A DNA stretch of 64,000 nt. Source: Episyrphus balteatus. Lineage: Eukaryota; Arthropoda; Insecta; Diptera; Syrphidae. The stretch covers positions 47,422,402-47,486,401 of the forward strand of contig NC_079134.1 of NCBI RefSeq assembly GCF_945859705.1, in the 5' to 3' direction. The position numbers and the translations under genes were made by a program. Under the pieces are notes generated by a model. That model did no database searches and was not told the origin of the DNA. It worked only from the letters and a program-made list of their open reading frames with translations. Positions 11,777 to 23,400 of this stretch are shown here, piece after piece. How positions within the stretch are numbered: the stretch's first letter is position 1; every line of letters starts with the position of its first letter.

Positions 11777-14700
11777 TTATTTGACTGGATTAATTCAGAT
11801 CTTGAAAAATTTCAATAATCCCCGAACAGTTTCTTAAATCAAACAATAAAATACAAGTTTTCTCTATACTTCAAGTTTTTACCCACGCACCGCTTAAAGC
11901 TTAAACCCACTTCTAAACAAAATTTGCAACTTTGCAAAGATGTCTAAAAATGTTGACACGTGCTCTTTACAATTGTTTATATACTACACACACGCAAAAA
12001 TAGACCGAAAGAATGACGTTGTTATAGAATAAAATAGATAAAAAAAAGGGAAGCAACTGCAAAATAAAAAGAAACTAGAGTGAAAAAAAAACCAATCCCC
12101 AATCGAGGACAAATGCTCAATGTCAAATTGAAAAAAAAATAGATTCCACGCGTTCATTGTCAATGCATTGTTGTGTTCTTTCTTTTTAGTTGGAAAACGC
12201 AAACTATTCGAATCCATGACCGTGCAAAAAAAAAACATAAACCCAAAACATTTTTCAGTGGTTTTGTACTGCATAAGCATTTATTCATAAAATTGTAGCA
12301 AATAAAAGCACTCTTTCTTAAACGAAGGCACGTCTTCAACTTCAACCCTTAAAAAGCTGTGAAAATACCTTACTACCACCTACACTTTCGCGACACAAAA
12401 TCTAAAAAGGTGTATAATCGAAAATCAATTTGTCTCTCTACAAAATATCAAAATAATTAGGTATTAAGTTTTTAAATTTTCAATAAACTCACCCTTTTTA
12501 ATAAGTAAATGCAAGTTTTAGGTTAAAGTTGAGTAAGGTAAAGTTACAGACGAATTTGATTTCTTTATTATTTTTTTTTTTGATTTGACGGTCTTGCAAA
12601 GGCGAGGTATTCCAATGTTTTTGGTTGTTGTTGTTGTTGTTGTAGTTGCTGGCAGTGAAAGCAAGAGACAAATCCTGAATCTCAAAAGCTATAATAGATA
12701 CAGCTGTCATGGATGTAGATACTTTTATTTTTCAGATGCGCGGAAAAATCTCCGTACACATTTCAAATTTGATGGAAAATATTATAATAATATAAATTTT
12801 CACTATATTATTAGACACATTACTAGATTATGTATTGATTTTATTTCACTGAAATAGATGTGGCATTAATGCCTGGAAACTCAAACAAACTAAATATCGA
12901 TTAATGCAAAAAAAAAACATTCCTTTACATAATTTCTTCCCACATCTATGCAATTTTTTTTCTTTAACTTAACACCCTTTTTCTTCGTTAGGAAAAAATC
13001 AGTGATTTTTTCTTTAAAAATAACTTAATTAGATACCACTTTTTTCTTCTTGGAATTGACTAATTTGATTGAATAACAAATAAATGGAAGAAGAGTTAAA
13101 AATTTACTCATTTATTTAACACTTAATTAAAACTACAAAAATTTTCACTAAATCGATACAAAATCGAAGACAAATAATATTTTGCTAAAAGAACACATCG
13201 ATTTCCGTAATAATTATCTAAAGTGGATGTTAAATATAATTTAATGTTATTTTTTTTCTATAAGAATTATATATTTTTTCAATAACTTCTACACAAATAT
13301 ATCTGATATATATAATTTTTTTTTTTTTTTTAATTTCCGACAAACTATAATAGACCACTTCCGAACAGGCCAGGAGAAACCAGAATTCTGAGGAAGTAAA
13401 AATATCAGTAGAACAAATAAGTAGGCAATTTTTTTTTATATAGCTTTTATAGAAATTGTATTTTTCTAACCGCCTAGATGGAAATTTTCAAATGCGCCGA
13501 ATCCAGTTTCGAAAAAAGCATGGAGAAATTACTCTCATTCTCCTTATACAATTACTATCTCTGACAGTGTGTCGAATTGCATGTAAAAATTAATAGCCGA
13601 TAGTGCGCGAAACAGAAATGTTCTGGAGCCTAATCTATGCGGCAAAGTCCTCGCGTGTCAATTTCAAGTCATAAGTTATACGAAGAGTATATTGCACTTG
13701 AGAGCGCGGCATTTGATTGATTGTTGATATTTTTTTTTTTTGATTGATTTTGGTAGTCTTTTTTTGGGGGGGCTTATAGAATACTCGTGGCAAGAAGTGA
13801 TGAAGCATGATTAATTCATTTGAAAAGCTCACACACGAGCAAATGTTGAAGAATTTAAATTGGTGTTTGTTAACATTTTTGGAATTTTGAAAAATTTGAA
13901 AATAACTGATGTGTTAAAATTGAAAAATCGAATCAGTAAATAGATGTGATAAAATTCAAATAATGGTTAGTGTGGTAACTCGTACTAGATAGGTACTATC
14001 ATTATCAAGTGCGTTTTGAAAAAAAAAAGTTTGTTTGAACTTTTAAAAATATTTTGGTTGGTATAAAAACTTGAATTGAAATCTCAAACCTACAAAAATA
14101 TAACAAAATTGTTGAAAGAAATATTAACTTTTACATATGTATAATAAATTTTGTGTAAAAAAGAAGTAAATGACTGTTAATTGTAACTTCTGGCGCCTTA
14201 GTCCGAGATCCTTATGCCGATTAGACCGATTTTTTCCAAGATCAATTTATGATTTTAAAGCGGAACATTATTTTTTAATGGTACCTATACCTTCAAAGTT
14301 GAATGCAAATTTGTGTCGGCATTGATAACAAACAGTTTCAAAGCTTCGAAACTTCAAAAGTAGAAATCTTTAATATTGTTGTCATATAAAGCAGAGGTTC
14401 CCAACTTTCGGCCGAATCCCAACAGGTGGGTGGGTGTTTATTTGATTTTATAATTCTAGCGCTTCCACCCTAAAAGCCTAGTACCCAGGCCGATCTAAAA
14501 TTAAACTCCCATACAAAATTATCTTAAAAATAAAGTCGAGCTAAAATTCTTTTAAGAACCTCAGCCGACATTTTTGTGCAGAGTCAAGAGAAACGGATAA
14601 AAAAAATGTCAAAAATAGCGCATTTTGCGTACTAAGCTTGAAAGCTTGATTGATTTATTTATTTTGGCGAGGGGAAACCTGATCCTTAAGAAAGGAGACC

Positions 14701-15130
14701 CTCTGAACTGCACCAAACTACTATAGGTCTTATAAAATCTTCTCTGCCGTAATATGTGAACATTTGAAGTCGGCAAAAATCTTGGCCTTAGACCAAAAAA
14801 GTACATCAAATCAATACCCGTCAACCGTTCACGGATTTCAAGACCACTTATGACAGTATTTATAGAGGCGAGCTGTAAAGGGCGAGCTTTGTATGTCTAG
14901 TTTTGGCATCCCTGACAACTTCGTCTGCCTGTACAGGATGACGATGGAGAGTTTCCTCCTCAAAATTTTGAGTAAATTGAAAAAATCCCCAATTTTAATG
15001 CAATTTTTATGGTTTTTAATACGCTTTTATTAGCTTTAGTGGTCCGGGCAGTAGGGAGGGGCATCAATTTTAGCTTACTCCATCAATTTTAGCTTACTTC
15101 CAATTTGCGTATCGAAATGAAACTTTATAC
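11777..15130. other. intergenic
   Basis: No gene found. It contains a GTTGTT run (12625-12650), a lone CAGAGGTTCCCAAC motif at 14391 resembling a hAT end without a partner, and a 20-bp tandem duplication at 15062-15100. Confidence 0.5.
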
Positions 15131-15136
15131 ATACAT

Positions 15137-15880
15137 TAGGGTGGGTCAAAAAAATCGAAATTCTTTTCTTTTGATTTGGTACTCCGAAAAATCGATTGCT
15201 AGACACCTCTAGAATATACACACCAAATATGAGCTCCGCTTCGTCCTCCGCTTCGCAATTTTCCATTTTTACATCAAGCATCTACTAAAAAAAATCATTT
15301 TTTCTTAAATCGATTTTTTAGCAAATTTCTTTTGATTCCAAGGAATTTTTTATTGAACGTTTAAGCTTCTACAAGAATATATCTTGCTTATTTGAAAATA
15401 ATGAATTTTCAGTGGATTAGAAAATTTTGAAAAGTAAAAAATGTTTTTATAATTTTTTTTTAACTTTGAGCTCGAATATCTTTAGAATGGTTAGATTAAT
15501 GAAAAAAGTTAATAAGACATTTTTTGTGGAACAATCTATTTCCTACAAGAATAAGTCTTGCGCGTTTGATTATTATAATTTTTCAATTTGTTACAAAATT
15601 AAGAACAAAAAACGAATTTTTAAAGATTTTCTCGATTTTTGGACCTCAAATATCTATTAAACGGTTAGATAAACGAAAAAAGTGTACAAGGCCTTTTTGT
15701 AGAGCGATTTAAAAATAAATGATTTTTTTTGTAGTAGATGCTTGATGTAAAGATGTAAAAATCCCATTAATATTAAGGGCTCATATTTGGTGTGTATATT
15801 CTAGAGGTGTCTAGCAATCGATTTTTCGGAGTACAAAATCAAAAAAAAAGAATTTCAATTTTTTTGACCCACCCTAACAT
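15137..15880. mobile_element. TIR/foldback element F1, intact copy (about 744 bp)
   Basis: Roughly 110-bp inverted ends. The left starts AGGGTGGGTCAAAAAAATCG and the right ends with the complement (CTTTTTTTGACCCACCCT-like). Both hold the AATCGATTGCTAGACACCTC-type block in opposite senses. No coding frame. A second, longer copy lies at 52532-54250. Confidence 0.75.
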
Positions 15881-16029
15881 ACATATATGGAGCTCACATG
15901 ACTATTCAATATTTTAGTGGTCCAGACCCTGGGGAGGAGCATTCGGGATCGAAACACCCTACTTTCAATCATGATAAGACTAAAAACAAAAATTAAAATA
16001 TAGTTTAAAAAAAACTAAAAATACGCTTT

Positions 16030-16211
16030 TATCACGCACTAAAAACTATAAAATAATTTAATTGACTTATTGGAAATGGTAAGATCAAAAAGCGTAGAGC
16101 TCATTTTTGTTGCACGTATTTTATAAAGTTTGAACAAAGCACTCGACGATTTTTGATCTAACCATTTCCAATAAGTCAATTAAATTATTTCATAGTTTTA
16201 AGTACGTGATA
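16030..16211. mobile_element. 182-bp hairpin element
   Basis: Arms of about 65 bp pair: TATCACGCACTAAAAACTAT at the left against the complement of ATAGTTTTAAGTACGTGATA at the right, continuing through ATTTAATTGACTTATTGGAA. A few mismatches are present. Foldback/MITE. Confidence 0.7.
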
Positions 16212-16594
16212 ATTGATTTGCAATTTATTAAAACTGACTTCAGATTCTGAAGTAGGCCCGGTCTAAAGTACTGGCACTTTTTTTGTGGGCCTTTGTTATC
16301 AGGGGCAAGAAAAAGTGAACAGTGTTTAAAAATTTATATCTGATCTGAGCAACCAAAAGAGATATCAAAATTTTTCAAACGTAGTCATAAATAAAAGCAT
16401 TTTTTCTAAAAATTAAGACCTTAACAAAATTTCTAAGACTAGTATCAAAGCAGCAGATAAATTAGTTTCATTTCTTCGATTGTCCCAATATGTCGATATG
16501 TTGATTCAGCATAAGAAAAAAAAAACTGTTTATCAAAAAAGAATTTCAAAACTTAAGATGTAGCTTAAAACACTTCAAAATTAGTTAACATGTT

Positions 16595-16600
16595 TTTATT
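16595..16600 (-). terminator. candidate poly(A) signal of the secreted-protein gene
   Basis: TTTATT on the plus strand gives AATAAA on the minus strand about 170 nt past the stop codon at 16767. AATAAA is frequent by chance in such AT-rich DNA. Confidence 0.35.
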
Positions 16601-16766
16601 ATTAAACACAATGTTATCAATAAATTTTTTTGCATAATGCGCGATTAAAGCATATAATATAGTAAAGGTAAAAAAGTATTTTTTTTTTTTAATATTAAAC
16701 CTCTTACGAACTGCCTAAGAATATCCTGTTTTTACCTTCATTCACTAACAAGTTTAGAAAAAAAAA

Positions 16767-18674
16767 TTACGTTAAGTTAGGTGAAATTGCTATTTCTGTT
16801 GGTCCATCCATCTGATTCTCCACTGTTGTTGTTTCTGGATTATCAGTACTACGGTCAGAAGAAATTGGTAGTAAATCTAAATTGTTTTTCTCCATTTCTG
16901 CAGTCTGAGTTGTTGTTTCCGCAACTGAAATTTCTATCGGCTTCGAAAGTATTTTCTGTTCTTGAGTCTCATTTAGATATGCTGATGTCACTGAAACAAT
17001 TGAATATTCTGTTAAAGTTGGTTTTTCAGAAATAACTTCAATATCCGTATTAGAATTTACATCAGTTGAATCTAAATTTTTTTCAGAACTTTCAACGCCA
17101 TTCAAAGGAATATCTATAATATCTGATGGAATGAGCGCAATTAATTTGTCTACTGATGTCTTGTGACTATCATTTAAATCTTGGTTTTCGGACGGAATTG
17201 AATTTGTTTTAGGGCTAGAAGATAAAGTTTCCTCTGTAGCTTGATTTTGAGGATCCACTGTATTTTCTTTCATCAATTCAGTGTCAAGATCACTTTGAGG
17301 GTTTAAGATTTCTTCTGCTGCACCTTCCGGACCTTTTTCTTCCATTTTTACTTCGTCCAAATTGTCTTCATTTTGTCTAGTTTTTACTAAATCATCGCCA
17401 CGATCTTCATCTGGAATTTGTATGATTATTGTTTTTTCAGTTTCCGTTTCAAGATCAGTTGCAACAGTACTTTGAGTTTCTTCATTTATCGAAACTTCTG
17501 AAATATTGACGACTTCTGCCTGATTGTCCACAGGTGTTGCCAAAGTTGTAGTTACAATTCTAGTTGCACTTTTAGGACTGACAGTTGTTGATACTATTTT
17601 CCCATCTTCTATAACTTCACCAATATTATTTTGTTGAACATCGCCGATGTCTTTTTGATCTTGGTTGTCAAGGGAAATTGTCAAGTCTTTAACATTTTGA
17701 TTAACTACCCCGATTATCTTATCAATCGAATCTAAAGGTCCTTCAACTTGATTTGATATATTTTGCATAACAATACCAACTTCTTCTTGAAGTTCTGTAA
17801 TTAAAGAAGTTCCATTTTTCGAAGGTTTATCGAGTTGAATTTGATCACTAACACCTAATAGGTTACCTTCAATTTCGGTTTTATTTTCTTGTTGCTTAAT
17901 CCCAAGGAAAGGAGCTTTCTTTATCAACAGTATCATATATTCATCATCATTGTCCGATAACACTTTTTCTAGAAACTCCTTCTGCACAGGATTAGACGAA
18001 CAACTTATAACGCTTATGTTTGGGGATTTTTCATCTTCAACAACATTTCGATTTTGAAATGGCTTCTGGGTCGTTGTTGGACCGAAATATCTCTCTTCTG
18101 GTATCTCATAAAAATTACTAAATATACTTTCATCAATACCTTGTGGTGGTAAGTTCCAAATCAAGTCGTTCACCGCATTCTTCAGATCATAGTCACAATC
18201 CTTTTCTGGGATGTAAGTGATTGGATCATCTTTTTCAAAATTATGAGCATCTTCTGGAATATTTTCGAAAATTATAATTTTTTTCAAATCGTCTTCTGGC
18301 CAATTATTGTAGTTTTGATCCTGATAATTATGGTCATTTTCGTCAAGATATTGAATAAAATTTGTTTCATAACTTGGTTCCTGAGGTTGTGGAAATGATT
18401 GTCCATAGGAATTCCATGAATAATCAGGATAGTTGAATGAGGTTTTATAAAACATCGAACTCAAATAATTCATGAAACCAGCACTTCGTTTAACTTTTTG
18501 CTGACCATTGCTAAAATATTCACAAAAAAGAAGTTAATTCTTACAGAAAACTCGGTTAGTTTAAACAGAAACTCACTTCAATTGAAATTTCCTTGGAGCA
18601 GAAGTTCCATAATTTATTAAACAAATAATAAAAATTAATTTAATTTTAAAACTTCTTTTCAATTTATTTTGCAT
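16767..18674 (-). CDS. secreted acidic low-complexity protein (613 aa), function unknown
   Basis: Not recognised. Two exons on the minus strand: 18674-18577 (98 nt, ATG) and 18510-16767 (stop). They are joined across a 66-nt intron with donor GTGAGT and acceptor TATTTTAG, giving 613 codons. Residues 1-26 form a signal peptide: a Lys-rich start, hydrophobic KLIFIICLI, and probable cleavage after GTSA. A dibasic site QKVKR ends at residue 41 and suggests proprotein cleavage. The Tyr/Pro/Asn-rich N-terminal part (about 46-150) is followed by a long Glu/Asp/Ser/Thr/Asn-rich, probably disordered region with TTT and PETTT-like stretches. The mature chain has only two cysteines and eight N-X-S/T sequons, so an extracellular glycosylated protein is likely. 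No membrane span or enzyme motif is visible. The unbroken 1.7-kb frame in AT-rich DNA and the conserved splice logic make it a real gene. A cuticle, salivary or eggshell-type role is only a guess. Confidence 0.85.
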
Positions 18675-18700
18675 CTTTTCTGGTTTATCGATTAATCTCA

Positions 18701-18736
18701 ACTTGATTTAATCAACTTCAAACTAAGATACTTATA
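18701..18736 (-). promoter_or_regulatory. TATA box and initiator of the secreted-protein gene
   Basis: On the minus strand TATAAG (18736-18731) precedes a TCAAGT initiator-like motif (18706-18701) by about 30 nt. That gives a 5' UTR of roughly 30 nt before the ATG at 18674. Compact TATA promoters with short leaders are common in tissue-restricted secretory genes of flies. Confidence 0.5.
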
Positions 18737-18739
18737 AGT

Positions 18740-19399
18740 TCGTTTTGTAGTCATTTTTTCTGTAAAGGTTTGCTTCCGCATCAATCTATCTTCTAGTAGG
18801 TTTATTGAGAACGTGATTAAAGGGTCAAATTTTGTTTTGCCTTCCGTTTAGTAATTTAATGATGCATTTGGGTATATCTACTCGTATATTTGAAATTATT
18901 AGATTAGACGTGATGAAACGTTGCAAATAAATTATAATTTGCTGACATGAAATTATTTTCAATAGAAATCTAAAACGACATTAGAAACCACAACATATCA
19001 AAAAATTTATCCAAGTAGGTACTTACCTTATTATTGGTTATTTTTTTTCTGTTTTCTATTAATTTGTTTTTCTGATTAATAAATGGAATGTGTGTGTGAT
19101 TGCCGAAATTATATTTGTTAATCATCCCTAATTAATCAAGATATCAATAAGCTATAGTTTTTTGCATTGCTCACGTGTTTTCTAGGAGAATAATAATATT
19201 GATATTAAGAAGCGTGTTTTTTTTGCCAAAGCTAGCCGCAATAGAATATCCACAAATATCAAGACCTATATAACAAAATGTATATGCAATCACCAAGAGA
19301 ATGGAAGACGTAAACTTTTACACTTCGTCAAAATTCTATCCGCACTTGCAACTTTTAGTTTCTCAACTGTTTGGTTTCAAAAATGAAACACATGATCTT
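18740..19399. other. intergenic upstream of the secreted-protein gene
   Basis: No gene. It includes repeat R3 (19220-19350, reverse of 9973-10095) and would hold any upstream enhancers of the neighbouring gene. Confidence 0.5.
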
Positions 19400-20455
19400 G
19401 GCCCTATTGCACCAGCCACTTTGCATTTTGCAACTTTGCAAAATAATACTTTTCTGTAAAGAAAAAGTGCAAAGTGTTTCACCAAAAATTAAATGTTCCC
19501 CACTTTGAACTTTGCAATTTTTGATTTTGCGGGCGTTGCACCAACTAAAAATGGAACTTTGCGTAATTTGAAAATTTGCAAAGTAAAGCAGTAAATAATT
19601 TCAACTTCTTTTCGTTGTTAAAAAAAGGTTGAAATCTTCTTTTTTTTTTACTAAAACAACGATATCTTTTGGCTGTAGGTACTTTACTTTATCATTTGTT
19701 GTTTTTTTTTTTTTGGAACATAGTTCTTAAACTCCTTTTGAAGTGTCAAAAAGTCACGATTCGTAACTTTTTCCAACTCACTTCCATGATATGAGTTTAG
19801 TGTGTTGATCTGTGAAATTAGAAAGATGTTTGGTTTTCAAGACAATTCAAACATTTTTATTTCTTTTATGAAGCAGCGGAAAAATTATATTAAAATGGAA
19901 TTTTTGAAATTTTATTCATTGTAAAAAGAACACAACTAATTCTAACAATGATACTTCAACTTGTTTTCACATACTAACCATATAGTTAAACATTCAAAAT
20001 AGTTAATTAATCCTTATTTCAAAAGTTATTCTTAATCACTTCCGTAACTTTTGTTATACACTTAATCTTCAAAAAGTCGTTCAAAGTGATTCATTTTAAA
20101 TTATAATTTAATATACCCGAACTTTACACAAGAAATGGCCATCCGCATATGAAATTTTGTCTTTGCATATTATTGCAAAAATTTGCAGAATTTAAAATGA
20201 AGAGTGCAAAGTTTTTTTGTTTGGTGCAACAATATCAATGAATTCTTTGCAAATTGGCAAAACTTTGCACTTTTCGGAAAAGTACTTTGTGCTTTGCAAA
20301 TTTGTGGTTGGTGTAACAAAATTTGCAAAGAAGGAATTTTTGTTTTACTTAAAAAAAAAATAATTTCCTCTTTGCAAATTGGAGTTTGGTGCAACAGAAT
20401 TTGCAAACTTAAAGTGCAAAGTTGCAAAATGCAAAGTGGTTGGTGCAATAAGGCC
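19400..20455. mobile_element. TIR element with GGCC(C/T)TATTGCACCA ends
   Basis: Left GGCCCTATTGCACCAGCCAC and right end complement GGCCTTATTGCACCAACCAC. The next 30 bp (CTTTGCATTTTGCAACTTTG) are also inverted. Inner copies of TTTGCAAATTGG and TTGGTGCAAC make it palindromic. No transposase and no clear TSD. Frames in it are palindrome shadows. Confidence 0.7.
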
Positions 20456-20531
20456 TTTGTTGGTGTAGATTATACAAAAATATGGGTTACATTTTACATA
20501 TGAGGCAACACCAAAATTTTATTTAAATTAA

Positions 20532-20785
20532 CGCTTTGTCGGTACACGGGGGCGAATTTGGGAGGACAAAAATAAAAAAAAAATTTCAAAAAAGTGGTCA
20601 CAAAAAGTCTCTTTATGAGGTTAAAAATATTTTTTTTTTTCGGAATTGAGAATACAATATTCGAATTCTTCGGAAAATTCTTCACCAATTTCATATATGA
20701 TTCTCTATAAAATATTGAGACCGAAAAAAGTTCTAACGACATGAAAAAGTATAAACCAAATTCGCACCCGTGTGCCTATCACGTC
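20532..20785. mobile_element. piggyBac-type MITE, decayed second copy
   Basis: Follows TTAA at 20528-20531 and begins CGCTTTGTCGGTACACGGG, with one change in the CCCT end. The inside is closely similar to 10963-11203 (AAGTCTCTTTAT, TTCATATATGATTCTCTATA, AAAAGTTCTA). The right end, GTGTGCCTAT..., has lost the terminal GGG/TTAA. Confidence 0.65.
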
Positions 20786-20931
20786 ATAAAAAAGAGAATG
20801 TATTACATATTTAAGTCTAATACAAAATTTATTGAAATTTTAATTTTTTTGTATTAAAAAAGTAAAAGACGTTTTCTTTTCTTTTTCTTTTTTATTATTT
20901 TTAATTATTTTAAGTATTTTCTTTCTTACTT

Positions 20932-22080
20932 TTTACTTGCGATATAGGTACTATATATCAAGTTATGCATTCGTACAAAAAAAAAAAGTTGAGATAACAT
21001 TTTTCCATGACATTACGATGGTAGACAATGCCAAAAAAGTGGGTCCCGGAAGTCCGTCTGTCTGTCTGTCAGTCTGTCAGTCTGTCAGTCTGTCAGTCTG
21101 TCAGTCTGTCAGTCTGTCAGTCTGTCAGTCTGTCAGTCTGTCAGTCTGTCAGTCTGTCAGTCTGTCAGTCTGTCAGTCTGTCAGTCTGTCAGTCTGTCAG
21201 TCTGTCAGTCTGTCAGTCTGTCAGTCTGTCAGTCTGTCAGTCTGTCAGTCTGTCAGTCTGTCAGTCTGTCTGTCAGTCTGTCTGTATGAGGAGCTACAGC
21301 CTAAACGGATGAACCGATTGATGTCAAACCTGGTATGCAGCGTTATTTGGCGACTCTCCAGAGGGGTTTTTGGAATTAATTTTTTTGGACCAAAAATAAC
21401 GGTACTTGTCATATACCGATTTTAGTAAAATTGAAATATCTCAAAAACGGCTCTAACGATTTTGTTTAAAAAATTCAAATGTTAGTTTAAAGTTAAGGTC
21501 TATCTTCTAATAAAAAAAATTTTTTTTGAAAATCATTATTAACGGTACCTGCCATAGAACCGTTTTTTTCAAATCCGATTATCTCCAAAACTGCTTATTC
21601 GATTTCAACGAAGAAGCATTTATATAATTTAAATATAAGCCAAAAATAAAATTTTGAAAAAAATAATTTTTGGATTTTTAAAAAAATTTTGAAAATTTTT
21701 TTTTTGAAAAATCAAATTTTCGAAAACGGGACATTTAATTTTTTTGAAATTTTGTTTTTAGATGTTGATTAGTGATTTCTACAAAATGGCATACCAATTT
21801 TATTTTTAAACTTTTTTTCCAAAAAATTATTTATAATAAATTAGTTTTTTAAAAAACGGCTCTAACGATTTTGAAAAATTTTTTTCTAAAAATGCATGTT
21901 AATATATCAATTAAAACTGCATACTTCTTTTGGAGGGCAATTTAATTTCAGATATTATTTTATTTTTTTTTTAAAACGAATTTTATTTTTTTCCAAATTT
22001 TTATATAAAAATTCTTAAAAATTTAAGCAACTTTAACTCTAAGAGCAAGTTCGTGCGACCCCAGTCGTGCATTTTATTTT
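20932..22080 (+). mobile_element. DINE-1/Helentron-like non-autonomous element, copy 1
   Basis: Starts TTTTACTTGCGATATAGGTA, has a GTCT-type microsatellite core, then the conserved GGAGCTACAGCCTAAACGGA segment, and ends GTGCGACCCCAGTCGTGC, which folds into a short stem-loop with two wobble pairs. A tetranucleotide GTCY core plus a 3' stem-loop are recognised features of fly DINE-1/Helentron-type elements. The reading frame with SVCQ/SVSL repeats is only the satellite translated. Other copies: 25446-27046, 46927-47925 (minus) and a 3' fragment at 29415-29468 (minus). Confidence 0.65.
21056..21287 (+). repeat. expanded (GTCTGTCA)n octamer array
   Basis: About 26 near-perfect copies of an 8-bp unit made of GTCT and GTCA, bordered by plain GTCT units. 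The other copies of the same element carry only short GTCT runs (near 26284 and, reversed, 47757-47800). Confidence 0.9.
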
Positions 22081-22429
22081 AAAATGAAACAGAATATTTC
22101 TGAAAGCGATAATTTATCATTAATATAATAATGGTGATATTATTATTTTATTTTTTTTTTTTCACAAACTATGTGAATGGAGTGAATTCTTATTGCCGAT
22201 CAAATTTTGTCAGTAATTCAAACTTCAAAATAGTGCAAATTCAGATTTTTTTTTATTTTCTATCAGAAAAAAGGTTACAAAATGCATATTTCCAAACCAA
22301 AAGAGTAATATAAAGGTACTTTTACAGGAAATGTATTTCTTTTTTTAAATTGGATTCCGCTAACCGCTAACGGTTTTTAATACAATTTGATTAAAATTTG
22401 TTTTCTTGTATTTTGCCGCACTGCGAAAG
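22081..22429. other. intergenic, nothing recognised
   Basis: AT-rich spacer between a DINE-like element and repeat R2; no signal. Confidence 0.5.
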
Positions 22430-23400
22430 TGCGAAAATTCAATTCAAAATTAAAAATAAACTATTAGAGATACAAAAATCTTCTATAGCCCATTTGAAAG
22501 ATAATAATCTAAAGTTGAATACATTTGAAGGATTTTAAAAAAATTCCATCTCTTAATAGGGTAAATAGGGGTAAAACAAAATTGCAAAAAATTGGCTATT
22601 TTCTATACGCGACAATGTATAGAGTTGAATTTTTTTTAATCGATAGATAAATTTATTAAAAAACTGACAATGGATTTGAAAAAAAATTCATTTTATTTTT
22701 TTAAATTTTTCGCTGTGTTCAAAAAATCTCAATCTTATAGAACATGTAGTCTATGACTGTGCGCATATATGTGCAAAAAATTGGTATTTTAAAATGATTT
22801 TTGACCGAATTGGTCTAGATCAAATACAAATGAAAGGTGAAATTATGAGCTTTCACGTGATTTGGTTGTCATTGAAAAAAAATTGATTCAATAGCGAAGG
22901 AAGATAAAAGTATGTTTTCTTTTGCTTTTTTTGATGAAAATTGATCGAGTTCAAAAAATTCTCGCTCTTTTTGTAGATGTCTAATAGACATGATCGATAT
23001 ATATATTTTGAGCTGAAGCAATAAGCTTTCAGGTGGTATAAAATCTATTATAGGTTGTTTTATAAAAAAAATGGATTTTTTCACTTTTTTCATAAGAAAA
23101 AAAATTTTTTTAATACTTTTTTCACATTGTAAAAATTTAAAAATGATTTTATTCTTGAAAAGAAATGTTTGGCTTTTTTTGTAAGCTTTTAAAATAAAAA
23201 AATTAATATAATGAGAAAAGAAAAAAGGTAATTTTTTTTAGTTTTTTCTTGTAAATTATGATTGTTTGAAATAAATAAACGCGTCAATTAACTCATTTCA
23301 AACAATAGCACACAACCTGTTTTCTTACGACGACGTTATCACGTAAAATCATAGTCCGTAAACAGGCTTTACAGACAACCTCTTTTTTTATTTTTTGTGT
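22430..23400 (+). repeat. dispersed repeat R2 (copy B)
   Basis: Contains the ACGCGACAATGTATAGAGTT start region, GTGCGCATATATGTGCAAAA, and the 3' block with TTACGTGATAACGTCG in complement near 23330. It is shorter inside than the copy at 40455-41695, so it carries an internal deletion. Confidence 0.65.

Larger units (their letters stand above)
15881..16766. other. intergenic with hairpin and 3' flank of the secreted-protein gene
   Basis: Apart from the hairpin element at 16030-16211 and the putative 3' UTR of the gene ending at 16767, nothing is recognised. Confidence 0.5.

Noticed and set aside
14391..14415. hAT terminus CAGAGGTTCCCAAC
   Set aside because: No matching right end or 8-bp duplication found downstream.
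20937..21425. 162-codon frame with SVCQSVSL repeats
   Set aside because: Translation of the octamer satellite; open in more than one frame.
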